Below are positions 46,199 to 56,343 of a stretch of 64,000 nucleotides of DNA, piece by piece. Origin of the DNA: Methylophilaceae bacterium 11 (lineage in GTDB: Bacteria; Pseudomonadota; Gammaproteobacteria; Burkholderiales; Methylophilaceae). The notes under the pieces were generated by a model. That model was not told the origin of the DNA. It was given only the letters and a program-made list of their open reading frames with translations, and ran no database searches. The position numbers and the translations under genes are program-made. The stretch is from positions 1,736,001 through 1,800,000 of the forward strand of contig JCKJ01000001.1 in the NCBI GenBank assembly GCA_000525025.1, in the 5' to 3' direction. Within the stretch, counting starts at the first letter, position 1. The number at the start of each line of letters is the position of its first letter.

Positions 46199-47056
46199 TT
46201 AAATCGATGCCGCTTTAAACGTGTCACATTGGCGCATATCGCCAGTAGACAAACCTTGATTAAACCAATGCATACGTTGTTGAGAGGTGCCGTGGGTAAA
46301 GCTATCTGGCACGGCATAGCCTTGTGCTTGTTTTTGCAAGGCGTCATCGCCAATGGCTGCCGCAGCAGTCATGGCTTCTTCCACATCGCCAGCCTCTAAA
46401 ATACGGTTCTCGCCATCGGCATGATTAGCCCAAACGCCAGCATAACAATCTGCCTGCAATTCCAAACGCACGGAATATTGATTGGCTTCCGCTTCACTCC
46501 GAGCTGACTGACGCGCGCGTTGCACTTGCTCGGAAGTGCCCATGAGGTTTTGGATATGGTGCCCCACTTCATGCGCAATCACATAGGCTTGCGCAAAGTC
46601 GCCTGGCGCATGAAAACGGTTTTTCATTTCTTGATAAAAACTTAAATCGATATACACTTTTTGATCGGCAGGGCAGTAAAATGGTCCCATTGCCGCCTGC
46701 CCTGCACCACAGGCAGTACTAGTCTGCCCTGTAAACAAAACCAGTTTAGGCGCTGGGTATTGCTGGCCAGATTGCTGAAATACCTTATCCCACGTTTGCT
46801 CGGTACTCCCCAATACTTTGGCCACAAAGATTGCCATCGGATCATCCTTAGGAATAGGCTGCGCTTCAGTTGTCTCCGTTTGCTGCAACCCTTGCCCAAT
46901 ATTCAAGACGACCGAAGGATCTACGCCAAAATACATAGCCACCAATGCAAGTACTATCGTACCGACACCAATGCCTTTACCGCCGATACCACCGCCACCG
47001 CCACCGCCACGCCGATCTTCAACATTACCACTTTCTTGTTGGTCATCTAAACGCAT
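46199..47056 (-). CDS. YpfJ/KPN_02809-family neutral zinc metallopeptidase
   Basis: This 285-residue protein starts with a short cytoplasmic tail, a Gly-rich stretch (RRGGGGGGGIGGKG), one membrane helix (about 32-48) and a metallopeptidase domain with VIAHEVGHHIQNLMG supplying HExxH and a conserved QADCYAGVWAN. The family is widespread and poorly characterised. The stop is directly adjacent to the NUDIX start. The poly-Gly region is encoded by a CCR-rich repeat. Confidence 0.88.
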   Translation of the reverse strand: MRLDDQQESGNVEDRRGGGGGGGIGGKGIGVGTIVLALVAMYFGVDPSVVLNIGQGLQQTETTEAQPIPKDDPMAIFVAKVLGSTEQTWDKVFQQSGQQYPAPKLVLFTGQTSTACGAGQAAMGPFYCPADQKVYIDLSFYQEMKNRFHAPGDFAQAYVIAHEVGHHIQNLMGTSEQVQRARQSARSEAEANQYSVRLELQADCYAGVWANHADGENRILEAGDVEEAMTAAAAIGDDALQKQAQGYAVPDSFTHGTSQQRMHWFNQGLSTGDMRQCDTFKAASI

Positions 47057-47112
47057 TTGTACACTCCTTATATATTCACACTATTGCGATACAACTAATC
47101 GCGTATACATCC

Positions 47113-48468
47113 TCATAAAAGCTTATCGAAGAGATAGTTAGCCACCAAGCCAGCAGCATAGCCCACCACCAATACAGGCAACACCATCAGCTCTTTTTTC
47201 CAATCCAAAATGCCAAACCGTTTTAGGTAGAATAAAATTAACGGAATGGTGGACAAGGCACTGCACGCAATAGCCCATACCGCACCTTTAAACCCATATA
47301 AATGGTACATGCTAATACCCATGACATACAGGCAGACCAAATTGACGAATATCAGGCTACTTTGTAACTTTGGTTTACCCATGGCCAAGAAACACTCCCC
47401 TGCCAAGCGATAACGTACTTCAAACAAACTGATGGCCATAATCTGTAATATCCACCCTACAGAATGGTAGCGATCATCATAAAGAATTGTCACGATCGTA
47501 TCTGCCGTCACAAACAAAAAGCTGCAACTAAACATTAAAATCAAGTCAAACGGCAGTCTTAATTTATAAAAAACCGATTTCAACGCACTAGGGTTGTCAC
47601 GAAAAGTCTCACTCAAGGCGGGAAAGCCAACGGAGTGAATTAAGCTACCAATCAACTGCACTACGGCACCGACTAACAGTCCAGCAATGGCGAAATAACC
47701 TAAAGAAGCTGCATCTACTAAGCCGCCTAACATCAGCTTATCGCTACTCATCACCAAAAAACCCATGATGGAGGATATAAAAATCCATTTCCCAAAGTGG
47801 AAAATGTCGTCCATGATCGTTTTGTCCCAGCAAAAGCGGTTGCCTTTGCCTTCAATCATCAGATAGCTTGCGATGGTTTGAGAAAGCGTTGCAACGATCG
47901 ATCCAGCTACTAACGCCCAGACATCCGGCCTAAAGTAAGCCCAAATCATCATGGCAAAAAATCCGATGACTTGGCTAATGAGTGAAATCGTCACATTGAT
48001 TTTGAGGTTTAAATTTCGATTACCAAATACCAACTTGGTAGACTCGTATCCGGAAATGACCGAATTAATGCCGATGATGGCAATGATATAAGGAAATGCC
48101 GGGTCGATATATACGCTATTGGCTGGCAACATCTGTTCGTAAGCAAGCAAGTAAAACACAACGGCCACCACTACAGACAATAACCAAATCATCCAACCCC
48201 TGACGACTTGAATGGTCCACACAGTGTTCACAAACCGCTCGTCTGAACGCTTGTTCTGAATTAAGATTTGTCTGAGCCCAATATCAGACAATAAATTCAA
48301 ACCGAAAATAAACACGCCTGCCAACGCCATCAGGCCAAACATTTCTGGCGCTAACAACCTTGTCATAATCAAGTTACTGACGAACCGGATGACTTGTGTG
48401 AGCGCGTTACCACTAAAAATCCACAGACTTGAACGAATAACTCTATGCTTGAATGATTGCGATTGCAT
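47113..48468 (-). CDS. Oligosaccharide flippase (Wzx/MATE-type) membrane protein
   Basis: This encodes 451 residues with about twelve hydrophobic segments, matching the polysaccharide-transporter branch of the MOP superfamily (RSSLWIFSGNALTQVIRFVSNLIMTRLLAP start). Such proteins export lipid-linked repeat units for surface polysaccharides. No glycosyltransferases are adjacent. It is divergent from the DUF1996 gene across a 286-bp AT-rich gap. Confidence 0.9.
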   Translation of the reverse strand: MQSQSFKHRVIRSSLWIFSGNALTQVIRFVSNLIMTRLLAPEMFGLMALAGVFIFGLNLLSDIGLRQILIQNKRSDERFVNTVWTIQVVRGWMIWLLSVVVAVVFYLLAYEQMLPANSVYIDPAFPYIIAIIGINSVISGYESTKLVFGNRNLNLKINVTISLISQVIGFFAMMIWAYFRPDVWALVAGSIVATLSQTIASYLMIEGKGNRFCWDKTIMDDIFHFGKWIFISSIMGFLVMSSDKLMLGGLVDAASLGYFAIAGLLVGAVVQLIGSLIHSVGFPALSETFRDNPSALKSVFYKLRLPFDLILMFSCSFLFVTADTIVTILYDDRYHSVGWILQIMAISLFEVRYRLAGECFLAMGKPKLQSSLIFVNLVCLYVMGISMYHLYGFKGAVWAIACSALSTIPLILFYLKRFGILDWKKELMVLPVLVVGYAAGLVANYLFDKLL

Positions 48469-48615
48469 GCGGTAACTTTATAAAAAACAACAGGTTAAAA
48501 TGGATGACTAACAAAACGATAGAAACTTAATTGAGATTATTAGAAAGATAACGTAACTTATTAATTATTTGTAATATTTCGTAACAATTTTTTAAGAAAA
48601 AATGCAATTTATGTC

Positions 48616-48643
48616 TTGACAGATTCGCATCATTATATAGAAT
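48616..48643 (+). promoter_or_regulatory. Sigma-70 promoter of the DUF1996 gene
   Basis: TTGACA (48616-48621) and TAGAAT (48638-48643) are spaced by 16 bp on the plus strand. The start would be about 105 bp upstream of ATG 48755, leaving a long 5' leader. The surrounding 48469-48754 interval is very AT rich with no other gene. Confidence 0.65.
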
Positions 48644-48754
48644 GTTAATCATAACAAAATAGTATTAATAGTACCTCCCGTACATACATATAAAATATAT
48701 TCAAAGAAACAAGGGTCATTAGTAGTAAGAATTAAAGAAGTTGGAGTTACCCAA

Positions 48755-50575
48755 ATGAATATAACCCAATCCACCAGAACAGGGCTCAGCTCCTTGCTTC
48801 TGCTTGCATTATTAGGTTCTAGCAGTAATTTATTAGCAGATGTTTACCGTTGGCGCGATAGCAAAGGTGTCATGCAGTATTCGGATGTGCCCCCCGCAGC
48901 AATCACTAACAAACGCTCTGAAAAGATTTTGTTAAATATTATTAAGGATGGCAATCTCTGTGCAAATCCTGAAATATCTAAAACAAAAAATTCAAATAAT
49001 GATGCTATACGCCTGAATATTTTGTGGGGCTCAGTGAATAACACATTAACTAAAGCCACCGCGACATCTACGGCTACCGTATCGACCGCTACAAAAACGA
49101 CAACAGGCACTTCTGGTACAGCCACCACCACAAGTGTAACAACTAGTTTGTTTAAGCCAATTACCTCCAGTACAACCACATCTACGCCTACAGGCGTCTC
49201 AGTAGCAAACATATCTAAATACGGTTGGGGGAACGTAACTACTGGTTCTACGACTACTGGTTCTACGACTACTGGTTCTACGACTACTGGTTCTACGACT
49301 ACTGGTTCTACGACTACTGGTTCTACGACTACGAGCACCACACTTTTAGCACCCCCTAAGGTTGCAGTATTTTGCAATGGCAACATGGAGCAGTGCACAA
49401 TCCCTGCAGGGGTCACTGCAAAAGTGTGGTTTGGGGTAGCTACAAAATGGACGACCAAAGAAAATGTAACAGGCAGCATCGGTTGTAATGCAACTGTGAT
49501 GGGTGACCCGAAATCTAGCGCCTATAATCGTTGCTTCTACGTAGACAACAAACTGCTGGAAAAAGTACTTGATCCTAAAGGTCAAAACTTAATGCCTGCA
49601 GTGAATACAGCGCTAGCACCTAAAGCTGCGGTTGGTTTCTCAACAAAAATGCTTAAAGCAGCAACCATTCCAAAACTTGAATCGTTTCCTTATGCTGGCG
49701 CATTCCGTATGAGTTGCGAATATTCACATATGAGCAATGATGACCCGATTGTGTATCCTGGTGTACCGAATGCAACACACCATCACACGTTCTTTGGCAA
49801 TACCGCTGCAAATGCATACAGCACGAATGAAACATTGCATAACTCTGGTAACACCACTTGTGCTGGCGGCATTTTGAATCGCTCAGGTTATTGGATGCCT
49901 AGTCTGATTAATACTGCTAACGGCGCACCTGCAAAACCAAGTGTGGTCGTAGTGTATTACAAGGCTATTGATGATAAAAGCGGCGCATATATTAAAGCAC
50001 CTCCCGCAGGTCTGCGTATGATTGCTGGCAATGCTAAACCATTAGCAGTTGCCGATGCACAAGGCGGTTTCTACTGCCAAGACCAAACCCAAGTAATGAA
50101 CCCAGCCAACTGGGGGATTATGTGGCAAGGTAGCCATATCAAAGGCACTTGTGGCGGTGCAAATCAAATGCTACGTTTGATTGTAAGTTTCCCACAATGC
50201 TGGGATGGTAAAAACCTTGACAGTCCAGACCACAAATCTCACATGGCTTATGCTTGTGGTGACGAGTGCGAAGACGCGACAGGCAAAGTGACCAAATCTG
50301 CAAACTCTTGTCCGGCTAGCCATCCTGTGGCCATTCCGAACATCACCATCAATGCAGACTTCTTCAACTTAGATGCTGCCGCTAAATACCGCTTAGCTAG
50401 TGATAATTATAGTACAGCGTATCCTGGCGGTTACTCATTACATGCTGACTGGATGAACGGTTGGGATGAAAATACGATTGGCCGTGTAGTGAAGAACTGC
50501 TTGAACAACCCTAGAAATTGCGGTGGTCCAAACTTAGGTGATGGTGAAACTTTATATGGAGTGAATCAGGACTAA
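48755..50575 (+). CDS. Secreted DUF4124-DUF1996 protein with Thr/Ser repeat linker
   Basis: This 606-residue protein has a signal peptide (1-29), a DUF4124 domain (DVYRWRDSKGVMQYSDVPP, about 30-55), a long Thr/Ser-rich linker including six GSTTT repeats (residues about 164-193) and a DUF1996 domain (about 305-585; SCEYSHMSNDDPIVYPG, HHHTFFGN, CPASHPVAIPN). DUF1996 is typical of secreted proteins in fungi and actinobacteria and its role is unknown. The conserved His-rich segments suggest metal binding. It may be outer-membrane or cell-surface exposed. Confidence 0.85.
   Translation: MNITQSTRTGLSSLLLLALLGSSSNLLADVYRWRDSKGVMQYSDVPPAAITNKRSEKILLNIIKDGNLCANPEISKTKNSNNDAIRLNILWGSVNNTLTKATATSTATVSTATKTTTGTSGTATTTSVTTSLFKPITSSTTTSTPTGVSVANISKYGWGNVTTGSTTTGSTTTGSTTTGSTTTGSTTTGSTTTSTTLLAPPKVAVFCNGNMEQCTIPAGVTAKVWFGVATKWTTKENVTGSIGCNATVMGDPKSSAYNRCFYVDNKLLEKVLDPKGQNLMPAVNTALAPKAAVGFSTKMLKAATIPKLESFPYAGAFRMSCEYSHMSNDDPIVYPGVPNATHHHTFFGNTAANAYSTNETLHNSGNTTCAGGILNRSGYWMPSLINTANGAPAKPSVVVVYYKAIDDKSGAYIKAPPAGLRMIAGNAKPLAVADAQGGFYCQDQTQVMNPANWGIMWQGSHIKGTCGGANQMLRLIVSFPQCWDGKNLDSPDHKSHMAYACGDECEDATGKVTKSANSCPASHPVAIPNITINADFFNLDAAAKYRLASDNYSTAYPGGYSLHADWMNGWDENTIGRVVKNCLNNPRNCGGPNLGDGETLYGVNQD
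49244..49333 (+). repeat. Six-copy 15-bp minisatellite inside the DUF1996 gene
   Basis: GGTTCTACGACTACT is repeated six times from 49244, the last copy with one mismatch (final T to G). Each unit encodes GSTTT, so gain or loss keeps the frame and alters linker length. The near-identity indicates recent expansion. Confidence 0.97.
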
Positions 50576-50606
50576 GTTTCTGAACGTGTAAGGTTGTAAT
50601 TCAAAT

Positions 50607-50636
50607 AAAAAAGCCATGTGAATCATGGCTTTTTTA
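50607..50636. terminator. Intrinsic terminator after the DUF1996 gene
   Basis: AAAAAAGCCATG and CATGGCTTTTTT flank a TGAAT loop, followed by TTTA; it is symmetrical and also suits the minus strand, ending the nuo-DUF2818 transcript 64 bp after the DUF2818 stop. Confidence 0.9.
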
Positions 50637-50699
50637 TTGCTGGTAACTTTTAAGCTTCATTTACTTTGCTACACATGCGCATTTAATTACACACTGACA

Positions 50700-50993
50700 T
50701 TAACGCTTTTTCCACAGAATCTTATAAATAAACCCAGGAAATGCAAACACAAGGAACAGGCTAAATGTCACTGCGTAAAACTCCCAAGCCTGCGGGTTCA
50801 CCTGCCCATATGTCTTATACTCAGCATACTTGGCAATGCCACCTATCACAACATATAGCACTAGCAGCTCAAGTAGGCACCACGCCAAACTCTTGTACCC
50901 TCCTTTGAGTGGGGCTAGATAAAAGACTTTATCGGTAAACCAAGGTGAGTTTGCAGCTACAAAAGCAAGCAAAAGGATGGTGATTTGTGTCAT
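50700..50993 (-). CDS. DUF2818 family membrane protein
   Basis: This encodes 97 residues with three hydrophobic segments and the NSPWFTDKVFYLAP and SLAWCLLELL motifs that define DUF2818. In betaproteobacteria this gene directly follows nuoN, as it does here (30-bp gap), suggesting an accessory or assembly role for complex I; this is inference. Confidence 0.88.
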   Translation of the reverse strand: MTQITILLLAFVAANSPWFTDKVFYLAPLKGGYKSLAWCLLELLVLYVVIGGIAKYAEYKTYGQVNPQAWEFYAVTFSLFLVFAFPGFIYKILWKKR

Positions 50994-51023
50994 AAGGGTA
51001 TAAGAGCTTTGAAGTGCGAGTGG

Positions 51024-52472
51024 CTACTGCAAACTGGTGACGATGGATAAACCGCAGAGATTCATCAGCACTTGTGGCAACAACCCAATCAGTAACAATG
51101 CCAACGCATTCATGCTCAATACAAATTGCATATCGATCGGTGCATGAATCGGACTGAGGTCGGTTGGCGCATCAAAATACATCAGCTTGACGATGCGCAG
51201 GTAGTAAAACGCACCCACCACGGCCATCAATACGGCCAACACCACTGCCCAAGTAAAGCCTGCCTGCCATGCGGCCTGCAGAACGGTGAACTTTGCATAG
51301 AAACCGATTGTGGGTGGTATCCCTGCCATGCTAAACATGGTGATTAGCATCATAAAGGCGGCCCAAGGGCTGCGTTGATTTAAGCCTTTAAGGTCATCTA
51401 GCTTATCAGCTTCAAATCCTTTACGAGACAGCAACAGGATCATGCCGAAACCGGCCAATGTCATTAACACATACGCTGAGATATAAAACAGGCTAGAAGC
51501 AAAGCCATTGAGATTTGCGCTCATTAATCCGAACAACAGGAAGCCAATGTGCGAGATGGTGGAGTATGCCAACATTCGTTTCAGATTTGTTTGTGCTATC
51601 GCGCTTAAATTGCCAATGATGATAGACAGCAACGCCATGATAAGTAACATGTCTTGCCAGTCTGCCGCTAACGGGTACAGGCCCTGTGCCAGCAAACGAA
51701 TAGTGATGGCAAATGCCGCAAACTTAGGGACAGAGCCAATTAATAAGGTAATAGAGGTCGGAGCGCCTTGATAGACATCTGGCACCCACATTTGGAACGG
51801 CACCGCACCAAACTTGAACGCCAACCCAGCCACTACAAATACCAAGCCCATAATCAGCACAGGATTATGTTGCCCAATATTCGATATCTCCACTGCGATT
51901 TCTGAAATATTCAGGCTACCGGTCATGCCGTAAATCATACTCATACCATACAGCAGCATGCCGGAAGCGAGCGCACCCAATACAAAATACTTCATGGCAG
52001 CTTCAGAGGCGCGTGGGTTATCTCGATCAAACGCAACCAAAGAATACAAGCATAAAGACAATAGCTCTAAGCCCATATAAATGGTCAGCATATTCTGACC
52101 GGAAATCATGATCATCATGCCCAGCATGGAAAATAGCACCATGGCGTAGTACTCACCACGGAACATATTGCGCTGCTTTTGATATTGGCGTGTATACACC
52201 AACATAATTGAGCTACCGAGATACGTCATCAGTTTGAGCACATCGCCTAAACTATCATCCACAAACATGCCGCTAAACGCATAGCTCACGCCCAATGTGT
52301 TGGTTTGAAACGTAAATACTGCTGCTGCAAACAAGGTAAATTGCGCCAGGCCGTAAATCACAAAACGGTTTTGCGGCTTGATAAATAAATCGACCAGTAA
52401 AATGAACATGGCCATACAAAGCACGGTCAGTTCAGGCAGCACATTAAGAATATCGTATTGAAAATTTTCCAT
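51024..52472 (-). CDS. nuoN: NADH-quinone oxidoreductase subunit N
   Basis: This encodes 482 residues and about fourteen membrane helices of the antiporter-like subunit family. The Lys residues of the proton channel lie in FKFGAVPFQMWVPDVYQG and in the LKRMLAYSTISHIG segment. It forms part of the proton-pumping membrane arm. It starts 2 bp after the nuoM stop. Last Nuo subunit of the operon. Confidence 0.97.
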   Translation of the reverse strand: MENFQYDILNVLPELTVLCMAMFILLVDLFIKPQNRFVIYGLAQFTLFAAAVFTFQTNTLGVSYAFSGMFVDDSLGDVLKLMTYLGSSIMLVYTRQYQKQRNMFRGEYYAMVLFSMLGMMIMISGQNMLTIYMGLELLSLCLYSLVAFDRDNPRASEAAMKYFVLGALASGMLLYGMSMIYGMTGSLNISEIAVEISNIGQHNPVLIMGLVFVVAGLAFKFGAVPFQMWVPDVYQGAPTSITLLIGSVPKFAAFAITIRLLAQGLYPLAADWQDMLLIMALLSIIIGNLSAIAQTNLKRMLAYSTISHIGFLLFGLMSANLNGFASSLFYISAYVLMTLAGFGMILLLSRKGFEADKLDDLKGLNQRSPWAAFMMLITMFSMAGIPPTIGFYAKFTVLQAAWQAGFTWAVVLAVLMAVVGAFYYLRIVKLMYFDAPTDLSPIHAPIDMQFVLSMNALALLLIGLLPQVLMNLCGLSIVTSLQ

Positions 52473-52474
52473 CG

Positions 52475-53992
52475 TTAAATACTTGCTGCAGGCACACTGC
52501 TTATGATTGGTATTTTAGTGGTTTGCATATGGGTCAAAAATTCTGCACTGGTGGCTTGTAATAATGCGGTAATAGGCTCTGGGTACACACCAAAACCAAT
52601 GACCAACAATGCCAACGTTGCCAGAATTATAAATTCTCTTGCGTTAATGTCGGTTAATTCAGCCACATGTGTATTGGCGATTGCGCCATAGAATACGCGT
52701 TTGGTCATCCATAACGTGTAGGCCGCGCCAAAAATCAAAGTGGTCGCGGCTAAAAAAGCTACCCAGAAGTTAAATTTAACCGCAGCTAGAATTACCATAA
52801 ACTCGCCCACAAAGCCCGAGGTACCTGGCAACCCGCTATTGGCCATGGCAAATAACACGGCAAATGCAGCAAAGATCGGCATGGTATTCACTACACCGCC
52901 GTAGTCAGCAATTTGTCGACTATGCATACGGTCATACAGCACCCCCACACATAAGAACATGGCGCTGGAAATAAATCCGTGGGAAATCATTTGCACCACT
53001 GCGCCCTCCAACCCCAGCTGGCTAAACATAAAGAAGCCTAGTGTGACAAACCCCATGTGTGAAATCGAGGAATAAGCAATCAGCTTTTTCATGTCTTTTT
53101 GCACCAATGCCACCAAAGCAATATATACAATCGCAATCAATGACAGTGTGATCATGGTATTGGCAAAGTAATGCGCCGCATCCGGTGCAATCGGCATGGC
53201 AAATCGTAAAAAGCTATATCCACCCAACTTTAGCGCGATGGCCGCAAGTACCACCGAACCACCGGTAGGCGCTTCAACGTGCGCATCCGGCAACCATGTA
53301 TGCACAGGCCACATCGGGATTTTGACAGCAAATGCCATAAAGAAGGCAATAAAAATCCAAATCTGCGCACTCATGCTAATCGGCAACGCATAGTAATCTG
53401 TAAGCGCAAAACTACCTGTTTGATGGTACAGGTAAATAAACGCAACCAACATCAACAATGAACCAAGTAGCGTGTATAAGAAGAATTTGATGGTGGCATA
53501 CACTCGGTTTGGGCCACCCCAAATACCAATCACCAAGAACATCGGGATCAGCATGGCTTCCCAGAACACATAATACAAAATGGCATCTAAGGCACTAAAT
53601 ACGCCAATCATCAGGCCACTCATGATTAAAAACGCAGCCATATATTGTGCAATGCTTTTGGTAATCACTTCCCACGCTGCAATCACCACCAATACCGTGG
53701 TAAAACTGGTCAATAAGATAAGGGGTACAGAAAACCCGTCAGCACCTAAGTGGTAGTAGATATTAAACGCAGGGATCCATGATGCACTTTCCTCAAACTG
53801 GAACGTACCAATCTGCAATTGGAACCCAGTGTAGAGCGGAATCGTCACTAAAAAACTAATGACCGCGCCAACCAGAGCGACCCATCGTGTTCGATTTGCG
53901 TTTTGATCACTACCAAGCAATAAAACAATGACGCCAGCCAAAATAGGCAACCAGATGGCAAAGCTTAGTATGTGTTGATTGAATAAATTCAT
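52475..53992 (-). CDS. nuoM: NADH-quinone oxidoreductase subunit M
   Basis: This encodes 505 residues from ATG 53992; a TTG at 53998 is less likely. Antiporter-like subunit with KIPMWPVHTWLPDAHVEAP and the MKKLIAYSSISHMG channel motif. It lies 11 bp downstream of nuoL in the standard order. Confidence 0.97.
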   Translation of the reverse strand: MNLFNQHILSFAIWLPILAGVIVLLLGSDQNANRTRWVALVGAVISFLVTIPLYTGFQLQIGTFQFEESASWIPAFNIYYHLGADGFSVPLILLTSFTTVLVVIAAWEVITKSIAQYMAAFLIMSGLMIGVFSALDAILYYVFWEAMLIPMFLVIGIWGGPNRVYATIKFFLYTLLGSLLMLVAFIYLYHQTGSFALTDYYALPISMSAQIWIFIAFFMAFAVKIPMWPVHTWLPDAHVEAPTGGSVVLAAIALKLGGYSFLRFAMPIAPDAAHYFANTMITLSLIAIVYIALVALVQKDMKKLIAYSSISHMGFVTLGFFMFSQLGLEGAVVQMISHGFISSAMFLCVGVLYDRMHSRQIADYGGVVNTMPIFAAFAVLFAMANSGLPGTSGFVGEFMVILAAVKFNFWVAFLAATTLIFGAAYTLWMTKRVFYGAIANTHVAELTDINAREFIILATLALLVIGFGVYPEPITALLQATSAEFLTHMQTTKIPIISSVPAASI

Positions 53993-54003
53993 GTGCAACT
54001 TTT

Positions 54004-56037
54004 TTAGTTGATTTTAATAAAGAATGTTAAAAACAAAAACACGCCGATAATCATGGCAAATGCATAGTGATAAATAAGGCCAGACTGCAAATGACGCACT
54101 TTGCTCGATATTTTTGCAATCAAGTTTGCAGTGCCATTGACCATGGCGCCATCGATGAGTTGAACATCGCCAATCTGCCATAATTTGCTGCCTATAAAAC
54201 GTGAGCCTCCTGCAAAAAAGCGCTCATTAAAACTATCGAAGCCGTATTTGTTTTCAAGCACTTGGTAAATCAAATTACATTTACGCTGAATCGTGGCAGG
54301 AATATCTGGGCGTTTCATATAAAAGAACCATGAAATCAGCACACCAGAAGCGGCTAACGCAAATGGTAGTGTCAGGAATCCATGTAACGCCATACCTGCT
54401 GGACTATGTAATAGTTCATGGTAATGGTGAGCCAAGTGCTGCATGGCCGGATGTGCGTTGGCATCCACAAAAATCACCTGATTGAAAAAATCACCAAACA
54501 GCATGGACTCAATCGCGACATAGCCCACAATTGCTGAAGGAATCGCTAGCAAAATTAACGGTGCAGTCACTACCCAACCAGGCTCATGCGGATCGTCCGT
54601 AGGCGATAGGCCATGGTGGTGATCATGATCATCGTCATGGTGTGCATGTGCATCGTGATGCACTTCACGCCACTTTTCTCTACCATGGAACACCAAGAAA
54701 TAGAGTCTAAATGAGTAGAAAGCAGTGACGAACACGCCTGCTAACACAGCAAAGTAGGCAAATCCACTGCCATTGATATGCGAAAACTTCACCGCCTCGA
54801 TAATGCTATCTTTGGAATAGAAGCCAGCAAAAAATGGTGTGCCAATCAGCGCGAGTGAGCCGATCAAGGAAGTAATCCAGGTAACTGGCATGTATTTTTT
54901 CAAGTTACCCATATTGCGGATGTCTTGATCATGATGCATACCCATGATGACTGAGCCAGCCGCTAAGAATAGCAATGCTTTAAAGAATGCATGCGTCATC
55001 AAATGAAAGATAGCCACTGAGTAAGCAGACGCGCCAAGCGCTACGGTCATATACCCTAATTGGGATAAGGTGGAGTAAGCCACCACACGTTTAATGTCGT
55101 TTTGAATAATGCCTAAGAACCCCATAAACAAAGCGGTGATTGCACCAATCACCATCACTGTCGACAATGCGGTAGTGGACAATTCAAACAAAGGCGACAT
55201 ACGGGCCACCATAAAGATACCTGCAGTTACCATGGTCGCAGCGTGAATCAATGCGGAAATAGGCGTTGGGCCTTCCATAGAATCTGGTAGCCACACATGC
55301 AATGGCACTTGCGCAGATTTACCCATGGCACCCACAAAGAGCAAAATACAGGTCACAGTCATCAACGACCAGTCAATATTCGGTAAAATCTGAACCTGCG
55401 CACTGGCTAGTCTTGGTGCAGCTTCAAATACAGTGGCATAGTCCAAACTACCAAAGTGGAATAGCACCATGCCAATGCCGAGTAAAAAGCCAAAGTCGCC
55501 TACACGATTCACTAAAAAAGCTTTGAGGTTCGCATAAATAGCAGTGGGTCTGGTATACCAAAAACCAATCAGCAGGTAGGAGACCAAGCCTACGGCTTCC
55601 CAACCAAAGAACAGCTGCATGAAGTTATTGCTCATGACCAACATCAGCATAGAGAAGGTAAACAATGAGATGTAGCTAAAGAAACGGCTATAGCCAGGAT
55701 CTTCATGCATATAGCCAATGGTGTAAATATGTACCATTAACGATACAAATGTCACCACAACCATCATCATGGCAGTGAGGTTATCAATGAGAAATCCCAC
55801 TTCAAAGTTAAAAGCGCCAGAAGTAAGCCAGCGATAGACTGTTTCATTAAGCGTAAAACCATGCATGGTTTGATTCAACACATAGGCAGATAACACAAAT
55901 GCCAGCCCTACCCCAGCGATAGTCAGCACATGTGCATAATGCCTAGGTAATTTTCGCCCAAACAAGCCCACAATCGTTGCTGCAATCAGTGGCAGGATAG
56001 GAATCAGCAATAAAATTTTTGACATACTCATATTCAT
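54004..56037 (-). CDS. nuoL: NADH-quinone oxidoreductase subunit L
   Basis: This encodes 677 residues, with the N-terminal antiporter domain (KSAQVPLHVWLPDSMEGPTPIS, IKRVVAYSTLSQLG) and the C-terminal lateral helix and TM anchor. A His/Asp-rich loop (HHDAHAHHDDDHDHHHG) follows about residue 465; such His-rich inserts occur in betaproteobacterial NuoL. The start overlaps the nuoK stop by one base (TAATG). Confidence 0.97.
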   Translation of the reverse strand: MNMSMSKILLLIPILPLIAATIVGLFGRKLPRHYAHVLTIAGVGLAFVLSAYVLNQTMHGFTLNETVYRWLTSGAFNFEVGFLIDNLTAMMMVVVTFVSLMVHIYTIGYMHEDPGYSRFFSYISLFTFSMLMLVMSNNFMQLFFGWEAVGLVSYLLIGFWYTRPTAIYANLKAFLVNRVGDFGFLLGIGMVLFHFGSLDYATVFEAAPRLASAQVQILPNIDWSLMTVTCILLFVGAMGKSAQVPLHVWLPDSMEGPTPISALIHAATMVTAGIFMVARMSPLFELSTTALSTVMVIGAITALFMGFLGIIQNDIKRVVAYSTLSQLGYMTVALGASAYSVAIFHLMTHAFFKALLFLAAGSVIMGMHHDQDIRNMGNLKKYMPVTWITSLIGSLALIGTPFFAGFYSKDSIIEAVKFSHINGSGFAYFAVLAGVFVTAFYSFRLYFLVFHGREKWREVHHDAHAHHDDDHDHHHGLSPTDDPHEPGWVVTAPLILLAIPSAIVGYVAIESMLFGDFFNQVIFVDANAHPAMQHLAHHYHELLHSPAGMALHGFLTLPFALAASGVLISWFFYMKRPDIPATIQRKCNLIYQVLENKYGFDSFNERFFAGGSRFIGSKLWQIGDVQLIDGAMVNGTANLIAKISSKVRHLQSGLIYHYAFAMIIGVFLFLTFFIKIN

Positions 56038-56342
56038 TAACCGTTTAAATGGTCTAAATCATCTACGTTAATCGTACGTAAATTACGGAACAGCACGACT
56101 AAAATAGCTAGTCCGATAGCCGACTCTGCTGCTGCCACGGTTAAGATGAAAAACACAAACACTTGGCCGGCAATATCGTTTAAGTAATGCGAGAACGCAA
56201 TAAAATTCAAATTGACCGCCAACAGCATTAACTCAATGGCCATCAATAAAATAATCACGTTTTTTCGGTTGAGAAAAATGCCGACTACGCTAATAGCAAA
56301 CATCAGTGCGCCCAGAATGAGGTAATGAGATAAACCGACCAT
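56037..56342 (-). CDS. nuoK: NADH-quinone oxidoreductase subunit K
   Basis: This encodes 101 residues and three helices, with the conserved Glu residues in [12 protein letters not shown] and [12 protein letters not shown] needed for proton translocation. Spacing and overlaps show operon membership. Confidence 0.98.
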   Translation of the reverse strand: MVGLSHYLILGALMFAISVVGIFLNRKNVIILLMAIELMLLAVNLNFIAFSHYLNDIAGQVFVFFILTVAAAESAIGLAILVVLFRNLRTINVDDLDHLNG

Positions 56343-56343
56343 G

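Noticed and set aside
46975-47015. CCR-rich tandem tract as a regulatory repeat
   Set aside because: It simply encodes the Gly-rich segment of the YpfJ-type protein.
49244-49333. CRISPR-like array
   Set aside because: The repeats are contiguous 15-bp units without spacers and lie in a coding frame.
54600-54680. His/Asp-rich loop in NuoL as a novel metal-binding domain
   Set aside because: Similar His-rich loops are common in betaproteobacterial NuoL proteins.
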